From a virus, in IMG/VR virus record IMGVR_UViG_3300030450_001527, positions 1 to 25,584 of that record: a DNA stretch of 25,584 nucleotides; one strand, given 5' to 3'. Shown here one piece after another: positions 1 to 6,556 of the stretch. The position numbers were made by a program, and so were the translations under genes. How positions within the stretch are numbered: the stretch's first letter is position 1; every line of letters begins with the position of its first letter. The notes beneath the pieces were generated by a model. The model saw only the letters and a list, made by a program, of their open reading frames with translations. It was not told the DNA's origin and made no database searches.

Positions 1-624
1 GTAGTCAAGCTAATAAACGGAAAAAGTCTTAAAAAGGGGGGAGACTCTAACCCTTAACTACCTAATACTATTAAGCCCTAGATCTTAAAAGAAATAAAGG
101 ACAGTGGGGTAAAAAGACTACTAAGTTAAGAGCAGGAGATAATGCGTTTTTTGGCGACTGATAGTTTCTCTGCCTATGGATTTTTCACCTCTTACAAAGT
201 AGAGTCTTCTCGTTGGCGACTTACGCCCCACCCTTAACCTAGTAGCGACGGTGAATCTGAGTATAGCTCGCATCTGATTATATCCTCAGCTTTGACTAGT
301 CTGCTAAAAAACACCATCTAAGCTATAAACCATCAAGTCTCGCCACGCAACGTATTTTAACTTGTATCTAAGCCTACCCTTATTTGACTGATCAAACGCC
401 TGCTTTGTAGGTAGTTTATAACCTAGTAGTATTAAGCCTAACATCGTAAATATTGTAAAGCATACTCAAAAAGTTGTGCCAGTGGTGAATTAGCCCATTA
501 TATACATATTACATAAGTGTACATAAAAAAATAAAAAACACTTATGACCTTGTCGAGCGTCACACACATTCACCTCGATTACGCCATCTGGCACACATAG
601 CTTTTGGATGACAAGGGAATATTT
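1..624. other. Non-coding region at the left edge, with repeats
   Basis: No gene was found here. TTA, CTA and TCA trinucleotides close all minus-strand frames within the first 60 bases, and no plus-strand frame stays open for a plausible length. I see no tRNA cloverleaf. Repeats are visible: the 11-mer TAACCTAGTAG occurs at 235-245 and 419-429; CTACTAAGTTAAG at 118-130 is an inverted copy (12 of 13) of CTTAACCTAGTAG at 233-245; TTGGCGACT occurs at 151-159 and 213-221. A nested inverted repeat at 475-595 is listed separately. The region follows the last gene of the leftward operon, so it could hold a terminator, an origin, packaging signals or an untranslated RNA. The sequence alone does not decide between these. 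Confidence 0.7.
475..595 (-). repeat. Three nested inverted repeats; possible terminator or structured RNA
   Basis: Three pairs of perfect arms are nested. TGTGCCAG (475-482) pairs with CTGGCACA (588-595). GGTGAAT (484-490) pairs with ATTCACC (568-574). CATAAGTGT (512-520) pairs with ACACTTATG (538-546) across a 17-base A-rich loop. The two outer stems are separated by 1 base on one side and 13 on the other. Read leftward, as the upstream operon is transcribed, the outer stem is followed by ACTTTTTG, a short T-run. It lies just past the stop of the last operon gene, so transcript termination or 3'-end protection is a reasonable guess. An origin-like structure is the alternative. Confidence 0.45.
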
Positions 625-1332
625 TTAATCAAAATTACCCATTAACCAAAACACAAGCAAGTATCTATCTCCTTCTTCAACAGGTAGACCACGATGCATG
701 TGGCTAAAACTAGGAAACATTAAAGCTGTACCGCTGGGTAGGGGGTCTACAATTCCTTTACGGTGAAACTCAGTTCCTCCGCCTTTATACCCACTAGTAT
801 TCAGGGGCACCACAACACTAATATCTGCAGACGTATCATGATGCCAAGCCCCCTGTTGCTTGTCGGCTATATTATAGTTAGCCAACTGTATACTCCCAGG
901 ACGCACGGAGTATCTCTGCCATAACGCCATAAATGCAGGGTTGAGGTAGTTTAGGACTACCGACCATAAATTTTCAAATAGAGGTGGGCAGTTATCGTGA
1001 AGAGTAATTTCTGGTATTTGACGTAAAAAATCTTCGTTAGAGTTAGGTTCAAAACCAAGATAATGTTCCATGTGTTTTATTTCATCTAACATCATTTCAC
1101 AAAATTCTTGAGTAAATAATGGCATGGTAAAAACATCTGGTAATACTTCTGTTACATATTCTTGTAGCGTAGTAGTTAGATCGTTTTGTCCTTCATGTAT
1201 TTCGTATTGTTCTATATCGTTTTCGGAATCTTGCACAAGGGCGAGGGTAGTTTTATCTACCAGCCACTCCCCCTGAACGCCCAACAAAGTGTTTTTTAAG
1301 CGATAAGGCATAAGTTCTTTGATATTTGACAT
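625..1332 (-). CDS. 2-oxoglutarate/Fe(II)-dependent oxygenase (prolyl-4-hydroxylase-like)
   Basis: This 235 aa protein has the facial-triad pattern of 2-oxoglutarate/Fe(II) dioxygenases. The HxD motif is His164-His165-Asp166 within WHHDTS. The distal His is probably His213 in HMHRGLPV, and Arg223 in GDRYLL sits where the 2-oxoglutarate carboxylate is bound. The order HxD, then H-x-G-x-P-V, then G-x-R-Y resembles the P4H/PLOD-like branch of the superfamily. The N-terminal 100 residues have no recognised motif. Its start overlaps the stop of the preceding 58 aa ORF by one base (TAATG), implying translational coupling. The substrate (protein, nucleic acid or small molecule) cannot be inferred from sequence. 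It is the last gene of the long leftward array. Confidence 0.85.
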   Translation of the reverse strand: MSNIKELMPYRLKNTLLGVQGEWLVDKTTLALVQDSENDIEQYEIHEGQNDLTTTLQEYVTEVLPDVFTMPLFTQEFCEMMLDEIKHMEHYLGFEPNSNEDFLRQIPEITLHDNCPPLFENLWSVVLNYLNPAFMALWQRYSVRPGSIQLANYNIADKQQGAWHHDTSADISVVVPLNTSGYKGGGTEFHRKGIVDPLPSGTALMFPSFSHMHRGLPVEEGDRYLLVFWLMGNFD

Positions 1333-1508
1333 TATTTTTTCTCCAATTTAGTTAATCTTTCTTGTTTATCTTTGCTGGGTCTATTTATAGAAAAGCCCAT
1401 AATTTTACCTGAGTGTAATGCTTTACTGGCTGCGGATCTAATCTCAGGGTAATTAGACTCTACAGCGTTTTCCATTTCAAAAATCATTTTTACTACATCT
1501 TTAGTCAT
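1332..1508 (-). CDS. Small hypothetical protein (58 aa) between two oxygenases
   Basis: A 58 aa ORF fills the gap between the two oxygenase genes on the same strand. It starts MTKDVVKMIFEMENAVE and ends KQERLTKLEKK. Its ATG overlaps the AlkB-like gene's stop in an ATGA arrangement, and its TAA overlaps the next gene's ATG in a TAATG arrangement. This exact tiling, with no other explanation for the 170-base gap, is the main support. The protein is charged, probably helical and cytoplasmic, with no signal peptide or membrane segment. No family was recognised. Confidence 0.7.
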   Translation of the reverse strand: MTKDVVKMIFEMENAVESNYPEIRSAASKALHSGKIMGFSINRPSKDKQERLTKLEKK

Positions 1509-2104
1509 AGCCCAGTTCTAAAAGTTAAATTAATTCTTTCTTCTGCTAAAGGTAAATCTTCCACAGCATGTGTAGCATTCATTTGAGAATGACCATCAAA
1601 TATAAGGACATCTCCATGTTCTAAAATGTAGTGTGTTTCTTCTTTTATGAAGTTTTCTTTAAAAAAGACATCACTAGTGTTGGTGTGGTTCTTTATGGGG
1701 TTTTGGTATTTTCTCCAAGTAAATACACGTGGTCCACCAAAACTAGTAGAAACAACAATATCATCTAAAGTAGGAACTGTGTCACTGTGGTGTGGTATAC
1801 CTTTTCCGTCATCTGTGTATAAACCACAAAGACAAAAGGTAAAATTAACTTCTCTTTCAAATATTTTGGAACACATTCCTTCTACAACTTGCTTTATTGA
1901 ATTTAGTTTAGGAGTCCACGGTTCAGGATTCATAAACTTACCAGCATACTCAAACGGTGCATCTCCAAATCCTCTGCTGGGTCTCCCATACACCATACCA
2001 TTATTGGTTTTACGAACAACAGGTTCATCCCAATAGTCAAACTCCATTGTGAAGTGTGCTAAGGCACCCTTTAAATAGTGTATTTTTCCTGTAGTTTTAT
2101 CCAT
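1505..2104 (-). CDS. AlkB-like 2-oxoglutarate/Fe(II) oxygenase
   Basis: This 199 aa protein carries the AlkB-type signature. His106-x-Asp108 lies in PHHSDT, distal His179 in NATHAVED, and the closing Arg190-x5-Arg196 motif reads RINLTFR. The R-x-N-x-T-x-R ending is typical of AlkB homologues and places it in that branch of the dioxygenases. AlkB proteins oxidatively remove alkyl groups from bases in DNA or RNA, and phages use them for repair or modification control. A role on the phage's own modified DNA is only a speculation from the hypermodification genes about 8 kb upstream. The N-terminal nucleotide-recognition lid is not obvious. The gene overlaps the DUF7220-like gene by 8 bases and the 58 aa ORF by 4. 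Confidence 0.85.
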   Translation of the reverse strand: MDKTTGKIHYLKGALAHFTMEFDYWDEPVVRKTNNGMVYGRPSRGFGDAPFEYAGKFMNPEPWTPKLNSIKQVVEGMCSKIFEREVNFTFCLCGLYTDDGKGIPHHSDTVPTLDDIVVSTSFGGPRVFTWRKYQNPIKNHTNTSDVFFKENFIKEETHYILEHGDVLIFDGHSQMNATHAVEDLPLAEERINLTFRTGL

Positions 2105-2306
2105 TTCTCATAAAAAACATTCTTACACAATACTTCCTTAGTAAAGCTAGGAAAGTAAAAACAATCGTTTGTGTTAAAGCTGTTGCTGTCACACTAAACC
2201 CCCAATCATCAGTTAAGGATAGCACAACAAAAGCCACAGGAAAAGAAATAGTTAATCCTATAGCTACGTCACTCACGCTTTCTTTTGCAGCATTTCTGTT
2301 TATCAT
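2097..2306 (-). CDS. Small two-helix membrane protein, DUF7220-like
   Basis: This 69 aa protein has two hydrophobic segments, roughly residues 14-31 and 40-58. They are joined by a short polar turn (TDDWGFS) and followed by a basic tail (RKYCVRMFFMRNG). The pattern of an N-terminal polar stretch, GLTISF, a Gln-Thr pair in the second helix and an Arg-Tyr-x-x-R-x-F-type ending matches the small phage membrane family annotated DUF7220, whose function is unknown. It probably sits in the host inner membrane. The gene overlaps the AlkB-like gene by 8 bases and follows the terminase gene by 6 bases, so it is co-transcribed with both. A holin role is possible by size but nothing specific supports it. 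Confidence 0.65.
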   Translation of the reverse strand: MINRNAAKESVSDVAIGLTISFPVAFVVLSLTDDWGFSVTATALTQTIVFTFLALLRKYCVRMFFMRNG

Positions 2307-2312
2307 TTATTC

Positions 2313-2804
2313 TTATTTCTTCGATTCTTCTATATCATCTAAATCAGTGGAGTCTCCTTCTATAATTTTACCCATAGGCAAAATACCACCTGTATCATAA
2401 TAGATTTCTTTCATTCTCTCCAGTATTTGATCTTTATTCATTGTTTCAACTTTATTAACTACAAGTTCGCTACGGTTGATGTACAGACCTGCTGCTTTTC
2501 CCCTAGCAACTTCTGCACCAACCGCAGCAGACCACGCACCATTACGCATGGCACCTTCTCTTATGTCTTTTAAATCTGTGAGATGAGTAGCTAAATCTAA
2601 ACTGGCTTTTTCTGAGGCTTTAAGCTGTAGTGCTTTTATTTTGTCTTGTACTAAAGGGTTCTCGTCACTAGCCAGTACATACCCTGCTTTTACAGCATTC
2701 TTCTCGCTGTATCCTGCTTCAATTGCTGCCTCTTTTTTGGACATTCCTTTAGCTACATTCTGTGCGAACTTTTCTTGTTTAGGCGTAAGTTTTTTCTTAG
2801 TCAT
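2313..2804 (-). CDS. terS: Terminase small subunit
   Basis: The 163 aa protein begins with the Terminase_2-type N-terminal helix-turn-helix. LTPKQEKFAQNVAKGMSKKE and the following AAIEAGYS segment (about residues 6-33) are the family's recognisable motif, used to bind the packaging site. A helical central part (about 60-115) fits the oligomerisation core, and the C-terminal tail is acidic (DSTDLDDIEESKK). TerS forms a ring that recognises concatemeric phage DNA and hands it to TerL for packaging into the procapsid. No large terminase is next to it or elsewhere in the window, which is unusual because the two are often adjacent. It overlaps the upstream 53 aa ORF by 8 bases. Confidence 0.87.
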   Translation of the reverse strand: MTKKKLTPKQEKFAQNVAKGMSKKEAAIEAGYSEKNAVKAGYVLASDENPLVQDKIKALQLKASEKASLDLATHLTDLKDIREGAMRNGAWSAAVGAEVARGKAAGLYINRSELVVNKVETMNKDQILERMKEIYYDTGGILPMGKIIEGDSTDLDDIEESKK

Positions 2805-2958
2805 TTAATTTCTTGAATGTAAATATTAACTTGATATATCTATCTCTTCTGTCTTCCCAATCTTCTTTAGATTCATCTGCAATTAACATAAAAAGAAGTT
2901 CCATAGGTACAGCGTATACATAGGGTATCCAATCTTTAAAAAATTCTTTTTTATACAT
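2797..2958 (-). CDS. Small hypothetical protein (53 aa)
   Basis: This 53 aa ORF lies in the gap upstream of the terminase gene on the same strand. It starts MYKKEFFKDWIPY and ends IKLIFTFKKLND. Its stop overlaps the terS start by 8 bases, as do several true gene pairs in this genome. The protein has an aromatic-rich N-terminus, a short hydrophobic stretch (MELLFMLIA) and an Asp/Glu/Arg-rich middle. A GAGG sequence sits almost directly against the ATG, closer than an ideal ribosome binding site, so the start is less sure than the frame. No family was recognised. Confidence 0.55.
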   Translation of the reverse strand: MYKKEFFKDWIPYVYAVPMELLFMLIADESKEDWEDRRDRYIKLIFTFKKLND

Positions 2959-2973
2959 ACCTCATAGTATAAC

Positions 2974-3327
2974 TCAGTTAATGGATTTGACTTCGCTGGC
3001 TTCATAATCATACACTGGTAATTGCTGATAAATTTCCATTGGGCAATCCAAAACTGCTTTCATCACCATTCCGTCTTCATTGTACGGACCAATAATTTCT
3101 ATTCGCATATGAAGATCTGTTATTTTTCCATCCGCATGTTCATGGGGCATAAGAGGAAACACAGGGTATTTTGCGGTATCTGGGTTGTAGCCATATTGAC
3201 TTACAGTTTCAAAAAACTTTTTTGTATTTAAAGTTCGGTTGTAACCTTCCTTTATTGCAGTTTCGTTTGCTGTTTCTAATAGTTTTGAGTTCATTACTTT
3301 TATTTCAAAGTTCACACTGTTCTCCAA
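2974..3327 (-). CDS. Hypothetical protein (117 aa)
   Basis: A 117 aa, mildly acidic, soluble-looking protein with no membrane segment and no recognised motif. The middle has the pattern PVFPLMPHEHADG, followed by an alternating, probably beta-strand stretch (LHMRIEIIG and MVMKAVLDCPM). It overlaps the end of the 84 aa gene by 16 bases and so belongs to the same transcript. The function is unknown. Its position among small genes just upstream of terS suggests an accessory, non-structural protein. Confidence 0.7.
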   Translation of the reverse strand: MENSVNFEIKVMNSKLLETANETAIKEGYNRTLNTKKFFETVSQYGYNPDTAKYPVFPLMPHEHADGKITDLHMRIEIIGPYNEDGMVMKAVLDCPMEIYQQLPVYDYEASEVKSIN

Positions 3328-3566
3328 ACTCGTAGCATTTTTATATCTCCTGCTTCCCCATTACCATCTTCGTAAGTAGTTCTACTAACATATACTCTAC
3401 CGTTGCGTTTACCATACGCACTCGCAGCAACTCTGAATCGAGTAACTTCTTGTTGATTATTTTCAAAAGGAATTGCTTTGCTGTCCCCTACTTCAAAATC
3501 GCCAAAATGCCATTTAATTTTAAATGGTGGTCGTGGTATTTCTATACCAGATACTATCTCATTCAT
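3312..3566 (-). CDS. Small basic phage protein (84 aa), DUF7303-like
   Basis: An 84 aa protein with the arrangement FEVGDSKAIPFE, then a basic helix-like segment RFRVAASAYGKRNGR, then a C-terminal MLRVWRTV. The sequence order (VGDS, R-x-x-x-A-A-x-A-Y-G-K-R-x-G, R-V-W-R) resembles a family of small phage proteins catalogued as DUF7303. I assign it from memory of the pattern only. The basic centre would suit binding to nucleic acid. It starts 2 bases after the ribbon-helix-helix gene stops. Confidence 0.65.
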   Translation of the reverse strand: MNEIVSGIEIPRPPFKIKWHFGDFEVGDSKAIPFENNQQEVTRFRVAASAYGKRNGRVYVSRTTYEDGNGEAGDIKMLRVWRTV

Positions 3567-3568
3567 AC

Positions 3569-3772
3569 TTACTCCTTGTCTATAAGACGGAAAATGTTTT
3601 CAAGTTGTTCAAGGTACTTCTGTATCGCCTTACCTGCAATTCCTGACATAGTTAGTCCGTGTTCATCACAAAAGCCTTTTAACTCTTCGTGAACATAACT
3701 AGGGACACTAACATTTTTAAAAGCAGGTTGAGCTGATATGTCGGCGTAATCACCATCGTAGTTTATTTTCAT
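3569..3772 (-). CDS. Ribbon-helix-helix (CopG/Arc-type) DNA-binding protein
   Basis: A 67 aa protein whose residues 18-55 fit the ribbon-helix-helix fold. A short strand (FKNVSVP) is followed by helix A (YVHEELKGFCDEHG), a turn with the conserved small residues (LTMSG) and helix B (IAGKAIQKYLEQL). Members dimerise and insert the paired strand into the DNA major groove, usually acting as repressors. It is the best candidate in the window for a transcriptional regulator of the phage's own promoters, and the AT-rich region 225 bases upstream is a possible operator. It overlaps the preceding gene by 4 bases (ATGA). Confidence 0.65.
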   Translation of the reverse strand: MKINYDGDYADISAQPAFKNVSVPSYVHEELKGFCDEHGLTMSGIAGKAIQKYLEQLENIFRLIDKE

Positions 3773-3996
3773 TGAATTGTGGGGTTGTTTTCTTTATTAA
3801 CCCCTCCCTCATCTTTGTAGAACCAACTTTCAACAGTAACTTCAGAAACTTGAATAAAGTCAGGGCTGAATTTTTCATCTATTAATAGACACTCAGAATG
3901 AATGTCCTTTTCTTCCATCACTGTGCGTGAGTGTATTTCTCCGCCAAAACTTCCGTAAGAAATGGTATACATTGTGCTTAGTTTAGGTGCTTCCAT
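3769..3996 (-). CDS. Hypothetical protein (75 aa), first gene of a small operon
   Basis: A 75 aa acidic protein with probable beta-strand segments (MYTISYGSFGG, FIQVSEVTVESWFY) and no recognised family. The start is well supported: AGGAG at 4003-4007 lies 6 bases upstream of the ATG, one of the clearer ribosome binding sites in the window. It sits behind a 167-base AT-rich gap, so it probably opens a new transcription unit reading through terS to the oxygenases. Its last 4 bases overlap the start of the ribbon-helix-helix gene. Confidence 0.7.
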   Translation of the reverse strand: MEAPKLSTMYTISYGSFGGEIHSRTVMEEKDIHSECLLIDEKFSPDFIQVSEVTVESWFYKDEGGVNKENNPTIQ

Positions 3997-4163
3997 ATAT
4001 ATCTCCTATTTATATAATATAATTAGTATATATTAATATTGATCTTATACGAAGTATACTAAAATCTAAAATTATATTTAAGGCGTTTTAAGGCGTTGAT
4101 TACTTAAATAGGGTTTAGGGTAAGGTTATTAAATCTAAACGCTCAGAGGGGCTCAGAGGGGCT
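3997..4163 (-). promoter_or_regulatory. AT-rich upstream region with ribosome binding site, likely promoter
   Basis: This gap has no gene. Read leftward it holds AGGAG (4007-4003) before the 75 aa gene, and upstream of that a very AT-rich tract rich in TATAAT-like hexamers. It contains the palindromes AGTATACT (4053-4060) and ATATTAATAT (about 4030-4039). AGGCGT occurs twice close together (4081-4086 and 4091-4096). The clear ribosome binding site and the break in gene packing make a promoter here likely. I could not fix a single -35/-10 pair. Confidence 0.45.
4141..4160. repeat. Perfect tandem 10-mer repeat
   Basis: GCTCAGAGGG occurs twice in direct tandem (4141-4150 and 4151-4160), followed by a further GCT. 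It lies directly beyond the stop codon of the 87 aa gene, in the 3' part of its transcript. It is GC-rich against an AT-rich background. Function unknown; a protein-binding site is possible. Confidence 0.8.
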
Positions 4164-4427
4164 TTAATTAATGCTTTGAGTATAAAAAGGTATTTTAAAA
4201 ATAGTCACAAATTTATACTTACTCTTGTTTGTCTTACTTTTTATGGCTTTTACTACTGCCTTAGATACTTGGTCTTTATGTTCGGTTAACCAATCATACA
4301 TATCATCGCCTACCAGTGCAGTAGGGTCATTTTTGTCGAGTTTCAATAGTAATCTTGCAGGGGATCCTTCCACTTCATGTGGGTTATGATAAACCATTTC
4401 CCATATTAATTCATAGTCTGGTTTCAT
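4164..4427 (-). CDS. Hypothetical protein (87 aa)
   Basis: An 87 aa protein with an acidic N-terminal half (MKPDYELIWEMVYHNPHEVE) and a Lys-rich C-terminal half (VVKAIKSKTNKSKYKF). No family was recognised and no membrane segment is evident. Its ATG overlaps the stop of the 181 aa gene by 4 bases (ATGA), so it is the last gene of the unit that begins with the DUF932 gene. The gap and tandem repeat after it suggest that the transcript may end or be re-initiated there. Confidence 0.65.
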   Translation of the reverse strand: MKPDYELIWEMVYHNPHEVEGSPARLLLKLDKNDPTALVGDDMYDWLTEHKDQVSKAVVKAIKSKTNKSKYKFVTIFKIPFYTQSIN

Positions 4428-4969
4428 ATAATTTTAATGTACCCTAATTTAATATCATACTTTATGTCATTAATTTCTAGTATACCTTGATCAAGAACGT
4501 CTTGAATAGTTTTAATTTTATTGTACTGTTTCATACGCTCTTTATTTTTAGTCGACATAGGCATTTTATCCGTGCGTCTTATTTCCTGACTAGTGTCGTA
4601 AGGGTCACGAGCACTCACCTCATTACAATAATTATTGGGTTTAGTTATTTCTTTAGTTGTTTGATAAGATCTTTTCAAGTCCATCTCCTCTGGTTTAATT
4701 GCTAATTTATATAATAGATTCCACAGTTTAACCTGACTGTCTTTTTCGTTTTTAAATTCTTTAAGTTTACGCTTAGAAAATTTATTGTAAACTTCTAACG
4801 CTTTCGTAATTGGTGTAATCGTATTCTTACTTGACATAAAAACAGGGTCACCAATACGCTGATAACCCTGTTCTATTTTATGCAAATCTTGCATCTCTAC
4901 TTTCACCACCCTTGAATATTCAGGGGCAGTGAAACATAGAAACTCTATAGTGTTATGCTGCTTCTGCAT
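4424..4969 (-). CDS. Hypothetical protein (181 aa)
   Basis: A 181 aa basic protein with no recognised domain. Residues about 55-90 (NKFSKRKLKEF onward) look helical and Lys-rich. A later Lys/Arg-rich segment around 130-155 (RRTDKMPMSTKNKERMKQYN) could contact nucleic acid. The C-terminus (VLDQGILEINDIKYDIKLGYIKII) is compact and hydrophobic, like a small beta-rich or winged domain. It overlaps the DUF932 gene by 17 bases and the 87 aa gene by 4, so the three are translated together. Confidence 0.65.
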   Translation of the reverse strand: MQKQHNTIEFLCFTAPEYSRVVKVEMQDLHKIEQGYQRIGDPVFMSSKNTITPITKALEVYNKFSKRKLKEFKNEKDSQVKLWNLLYKLAIKPEEMDLKRSYQTTKEITKPNNYCNEVSARDPYDTSQEIRRTDKMPMSTKNKERMKQYNKIKTIQDVLDQGILEINDIKYDIKLGYIKII

Positions 4970-5981
4970 ACTCTATAGCTTTAGTCATAGCTCTAGTTTT
5001 TAAACTAGCTCTCCCACCAAACCAAGCGTTGTGCATTGCTGCGTCACGGTCATGACCCCACTTATGGTCCACGACAAAGGTAACAGCATTCATAGCACCC
5101 CACCAAGTACCTTTACTTGATTTAAGGTTAGCTCCAGGTTGCTGTTCTAACGCCTCATACACTTTACTAGGGGCACTTTGAAACTCGTCAAGCATACTCG
5201 CACGTGCAGCGTAGGCTTTCTCGTTTTTAGTGTTCTCTAGTATTTTCTGCTGCATAGCTAACTTAGGTTGCATTAAGTCGGCTATATAACTAATAACGCT
5301 ATTCTCATTGTACTGTCGACTGCAGAGATATTCTGCTGCTTCTTTGTACTCTTTCATACGGTCACTAGCTAACCCTAACGCTTTTTCTGCACTCAGAATA
5401 AGGTCAGCGTCAAACACTTTAGTATGGGGCATTTTAAAATGTGGCTGACTTTTATCAGCTAACGCCATACTCAACGTGTTATTACATACTACCCTAATAG
5501 GCGTAAACCTAATCTCATTAGCTTTACCCCACTCGTGACTCACAGACACAAGCAAGTTACCTAACACCCTATCATCTCCAGGAAGCGTAAAACTGTCATC
5601 AATTTCAGCTAACCCCCAGATTTGTCGACCGTCTTTTAATGAGCCTGCGGTTGACATACTCATATTACCAGCGTCGGTAAACTTCTTAAAGAAGGTAAAC
5701 GCATCACGGTTTTGGGTTGGTATAAACTTTGGTCCACAAGGTCCAAAGATTTGGTTATCACTATCTCTTACGAGTAGTGAGTGGTTAGGTGCCATGATAA
5801 GGTCTTTCGACTTATCAGCGTCTGCGTGGTCATAAGTAAATATGTCACGCTTACTAACTGACCAATCAAGACCAGCTTGCACTAACATTTCTTCAGGCGT
5901 TAAGTTGCCATCAACTTTTACGCCTAGCCCATGCCAGGGTACTTCCCCTGCATAAGCCATTGTTTCTACGGCTGCTGCCAT
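4953..5981 (-). CDS. DUF932 / TIGR03299 phage-plasmid-like protein
   Basis: The 342 aa protein matches the DUF932 family (TIGR03299, phage/plasmid-like protein) along its length. The N-terminus has the signature MAYAGEVPWHGLG near the start, followed by the LDWSVSKRDI segment, the VGPxF-equivalent region (FIPTQNRDAF), and the C-terminal TWWGAMNAVTFVVDHKWG region. The family is widespread in phages and plasmids near replication or anti-defence genes, and its biochemical role is not established. The start is supported by GGGAG 7 bases upstream of the ATG. A 152-base gap with two hairpins separates it from the thermonuclease gene, so it may begin its own transcript. Confidence 0.87.
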   Translation of the reverse strand: MAAAVETMAYAGEVPWHGLGVKVDGNLTPEEMLVQAGLDWSVSKRDIFTYDHADADKSKDLIMAPNHSLLVRDSDNQIFGPCGPKFIPTQNRDAFTFFKKFTDAGNMSMSTAGSLKDGRQIWGLAEIDDSFTLPGDDRVLGNLLVSVSHEWGKANEIRFTPIRVVCNNTLSMALADKSQPHFKMPHTKVFDADLILSAEKALGLASDRMKEYKEAAEYLCSRQYNENSVISYIADLMQPKLAMQQKILENTKNEKAYAARASMLDEFQSAPSKVYEALEQQPGANLKSSKGTWWGAMNAVTFVVDHKWGHDRDAAMHNAWFGGRASLKTRAMTKAIEYAEAA

Positions 5982-6133
5982 AACATTCTCCCGTTATATT
6001 AACCGACATTGGCTAATAACTTACCCTTATATAAGTAAGTAAATTAATATTAGGTTAGATGCGTTAATGATAAAAGGATAATCATTAAGTTTTTTAAGAC
6101 GCTGTTTGAAAAAAATATGTGCAAAAATTTTGG
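5982..6133. repeat. Intergenic region with two small hairpins
   Basis: This is the gap between the thermonuclease stop and the DUF932 start. TTAATGAT (6064-6071) and ATCATTAA (6081-6088) form a perfect 8-bp stem with a 9-base loop, and ACTTAC (6019-6024) pairs with GTAAGT (6035-6040). On the plus strand the larger stem is followed by GTTTTTT, but the genes run on the minus strand, where no T-run follows. It therefore does not read as an ordinary terminator for them. It more likely holds the promoter or leader of the DUF932 unit. Confidence 0.5.
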
Positions 6134-6556
6134 TCAGGATTTAACTTCATACAGCCCTGCTTGTATCAGGAGTTCTTTATTGTTTAAATGCTGCTCAGCG
6201 ATTTCTTTTTTACTTTGACCATAATATTTCACAGCGTAATGATTTAATACCATTTGATTGTTTAAATCAATGCCGTCGGCAATTACAGAGCCCAGTACTC
6301 TACCAAATTTTCCTCTAGAATCTTTGAGTTTTGTTTGGATAATTATTTTCTTCGCCTCTTTTATTTTAGTAGAAAGATAATTTTTTGCTAATAGACCACG
6401 AGCTTTTTCTTCAAGATCACGAGTCCTGCTTTCAGGTGTGTCAATGCCGTAGAGACGGACGCGAGCACGATAAAGAATGTCAAAACCAAGATCCAAGATA
6501 ACGTCAATAGTGTCGCCATCAACAACTCTTTTAACTTGACAACTATACTCATACAT
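6134..6556 (-). CDS. Thermonuclease (staphylococcal nuclease homologue)
   Basis: This 140 aa protein is a single staphylococcal-nuclease domain. VVDGDTIDV (11-19) is the first conserved motif. RLYGIDTPES (34-43) supplies the equivalents of Arg35, Asp40 and Glu43, and GKFGRVLG places Arg86 at the Arg87 position. All catalytic and Ca2+-ligand residues therefore appear present. The enzyme cleaves DNA and RNA at 5'-phosphodiester bonds. Unlike the secreted staphylococcal enzyme there is no signal peptide, so it should act inside the cell, for example in host DNA degradation or processing of phage DNA. Its start overlaps the AT-hook gene's stop in TAATG. Confidence 0.93.
   Translation of the reverse strand: MYEYSCQVKRVVDGDTIDVILDLGFDILYRARVRLYGIDTPESRTRDLEEKARGLLAKNYLSTKIKEAKKIIIQTKLKDSRGKFGRVLGSVIADGIDLNNQMVLNHYAVKYYGQSKKEIAEQHLNNKELLIQAGLYEVKS

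Noticed and set aside
1-624. tRNA or tmRNA gene
   Set aside because: I searched both strands by eye for cloverleaf arms and T-loop consensus and found none convincing. A tRNAscan run would settle it.
1647-2036. Plus-strand frame of 129 residues
   Set aside because: It lies wholly inside the AlkB-like gene on the other strand, whose active-site motifs are intact. It has no recognisable domain.
2097-2306. Holin
   Set aside because: Two membrane helices alone are weak evidence. No endolysin is adjacent, and the pattern fits the DUF7220-like family better.
6064-6102. Intrinsic terminator for the DUF932 operon
   Set aside because: The T-run follows the hairpin only on the plus strand, whereas every gene here is on the minus strand.
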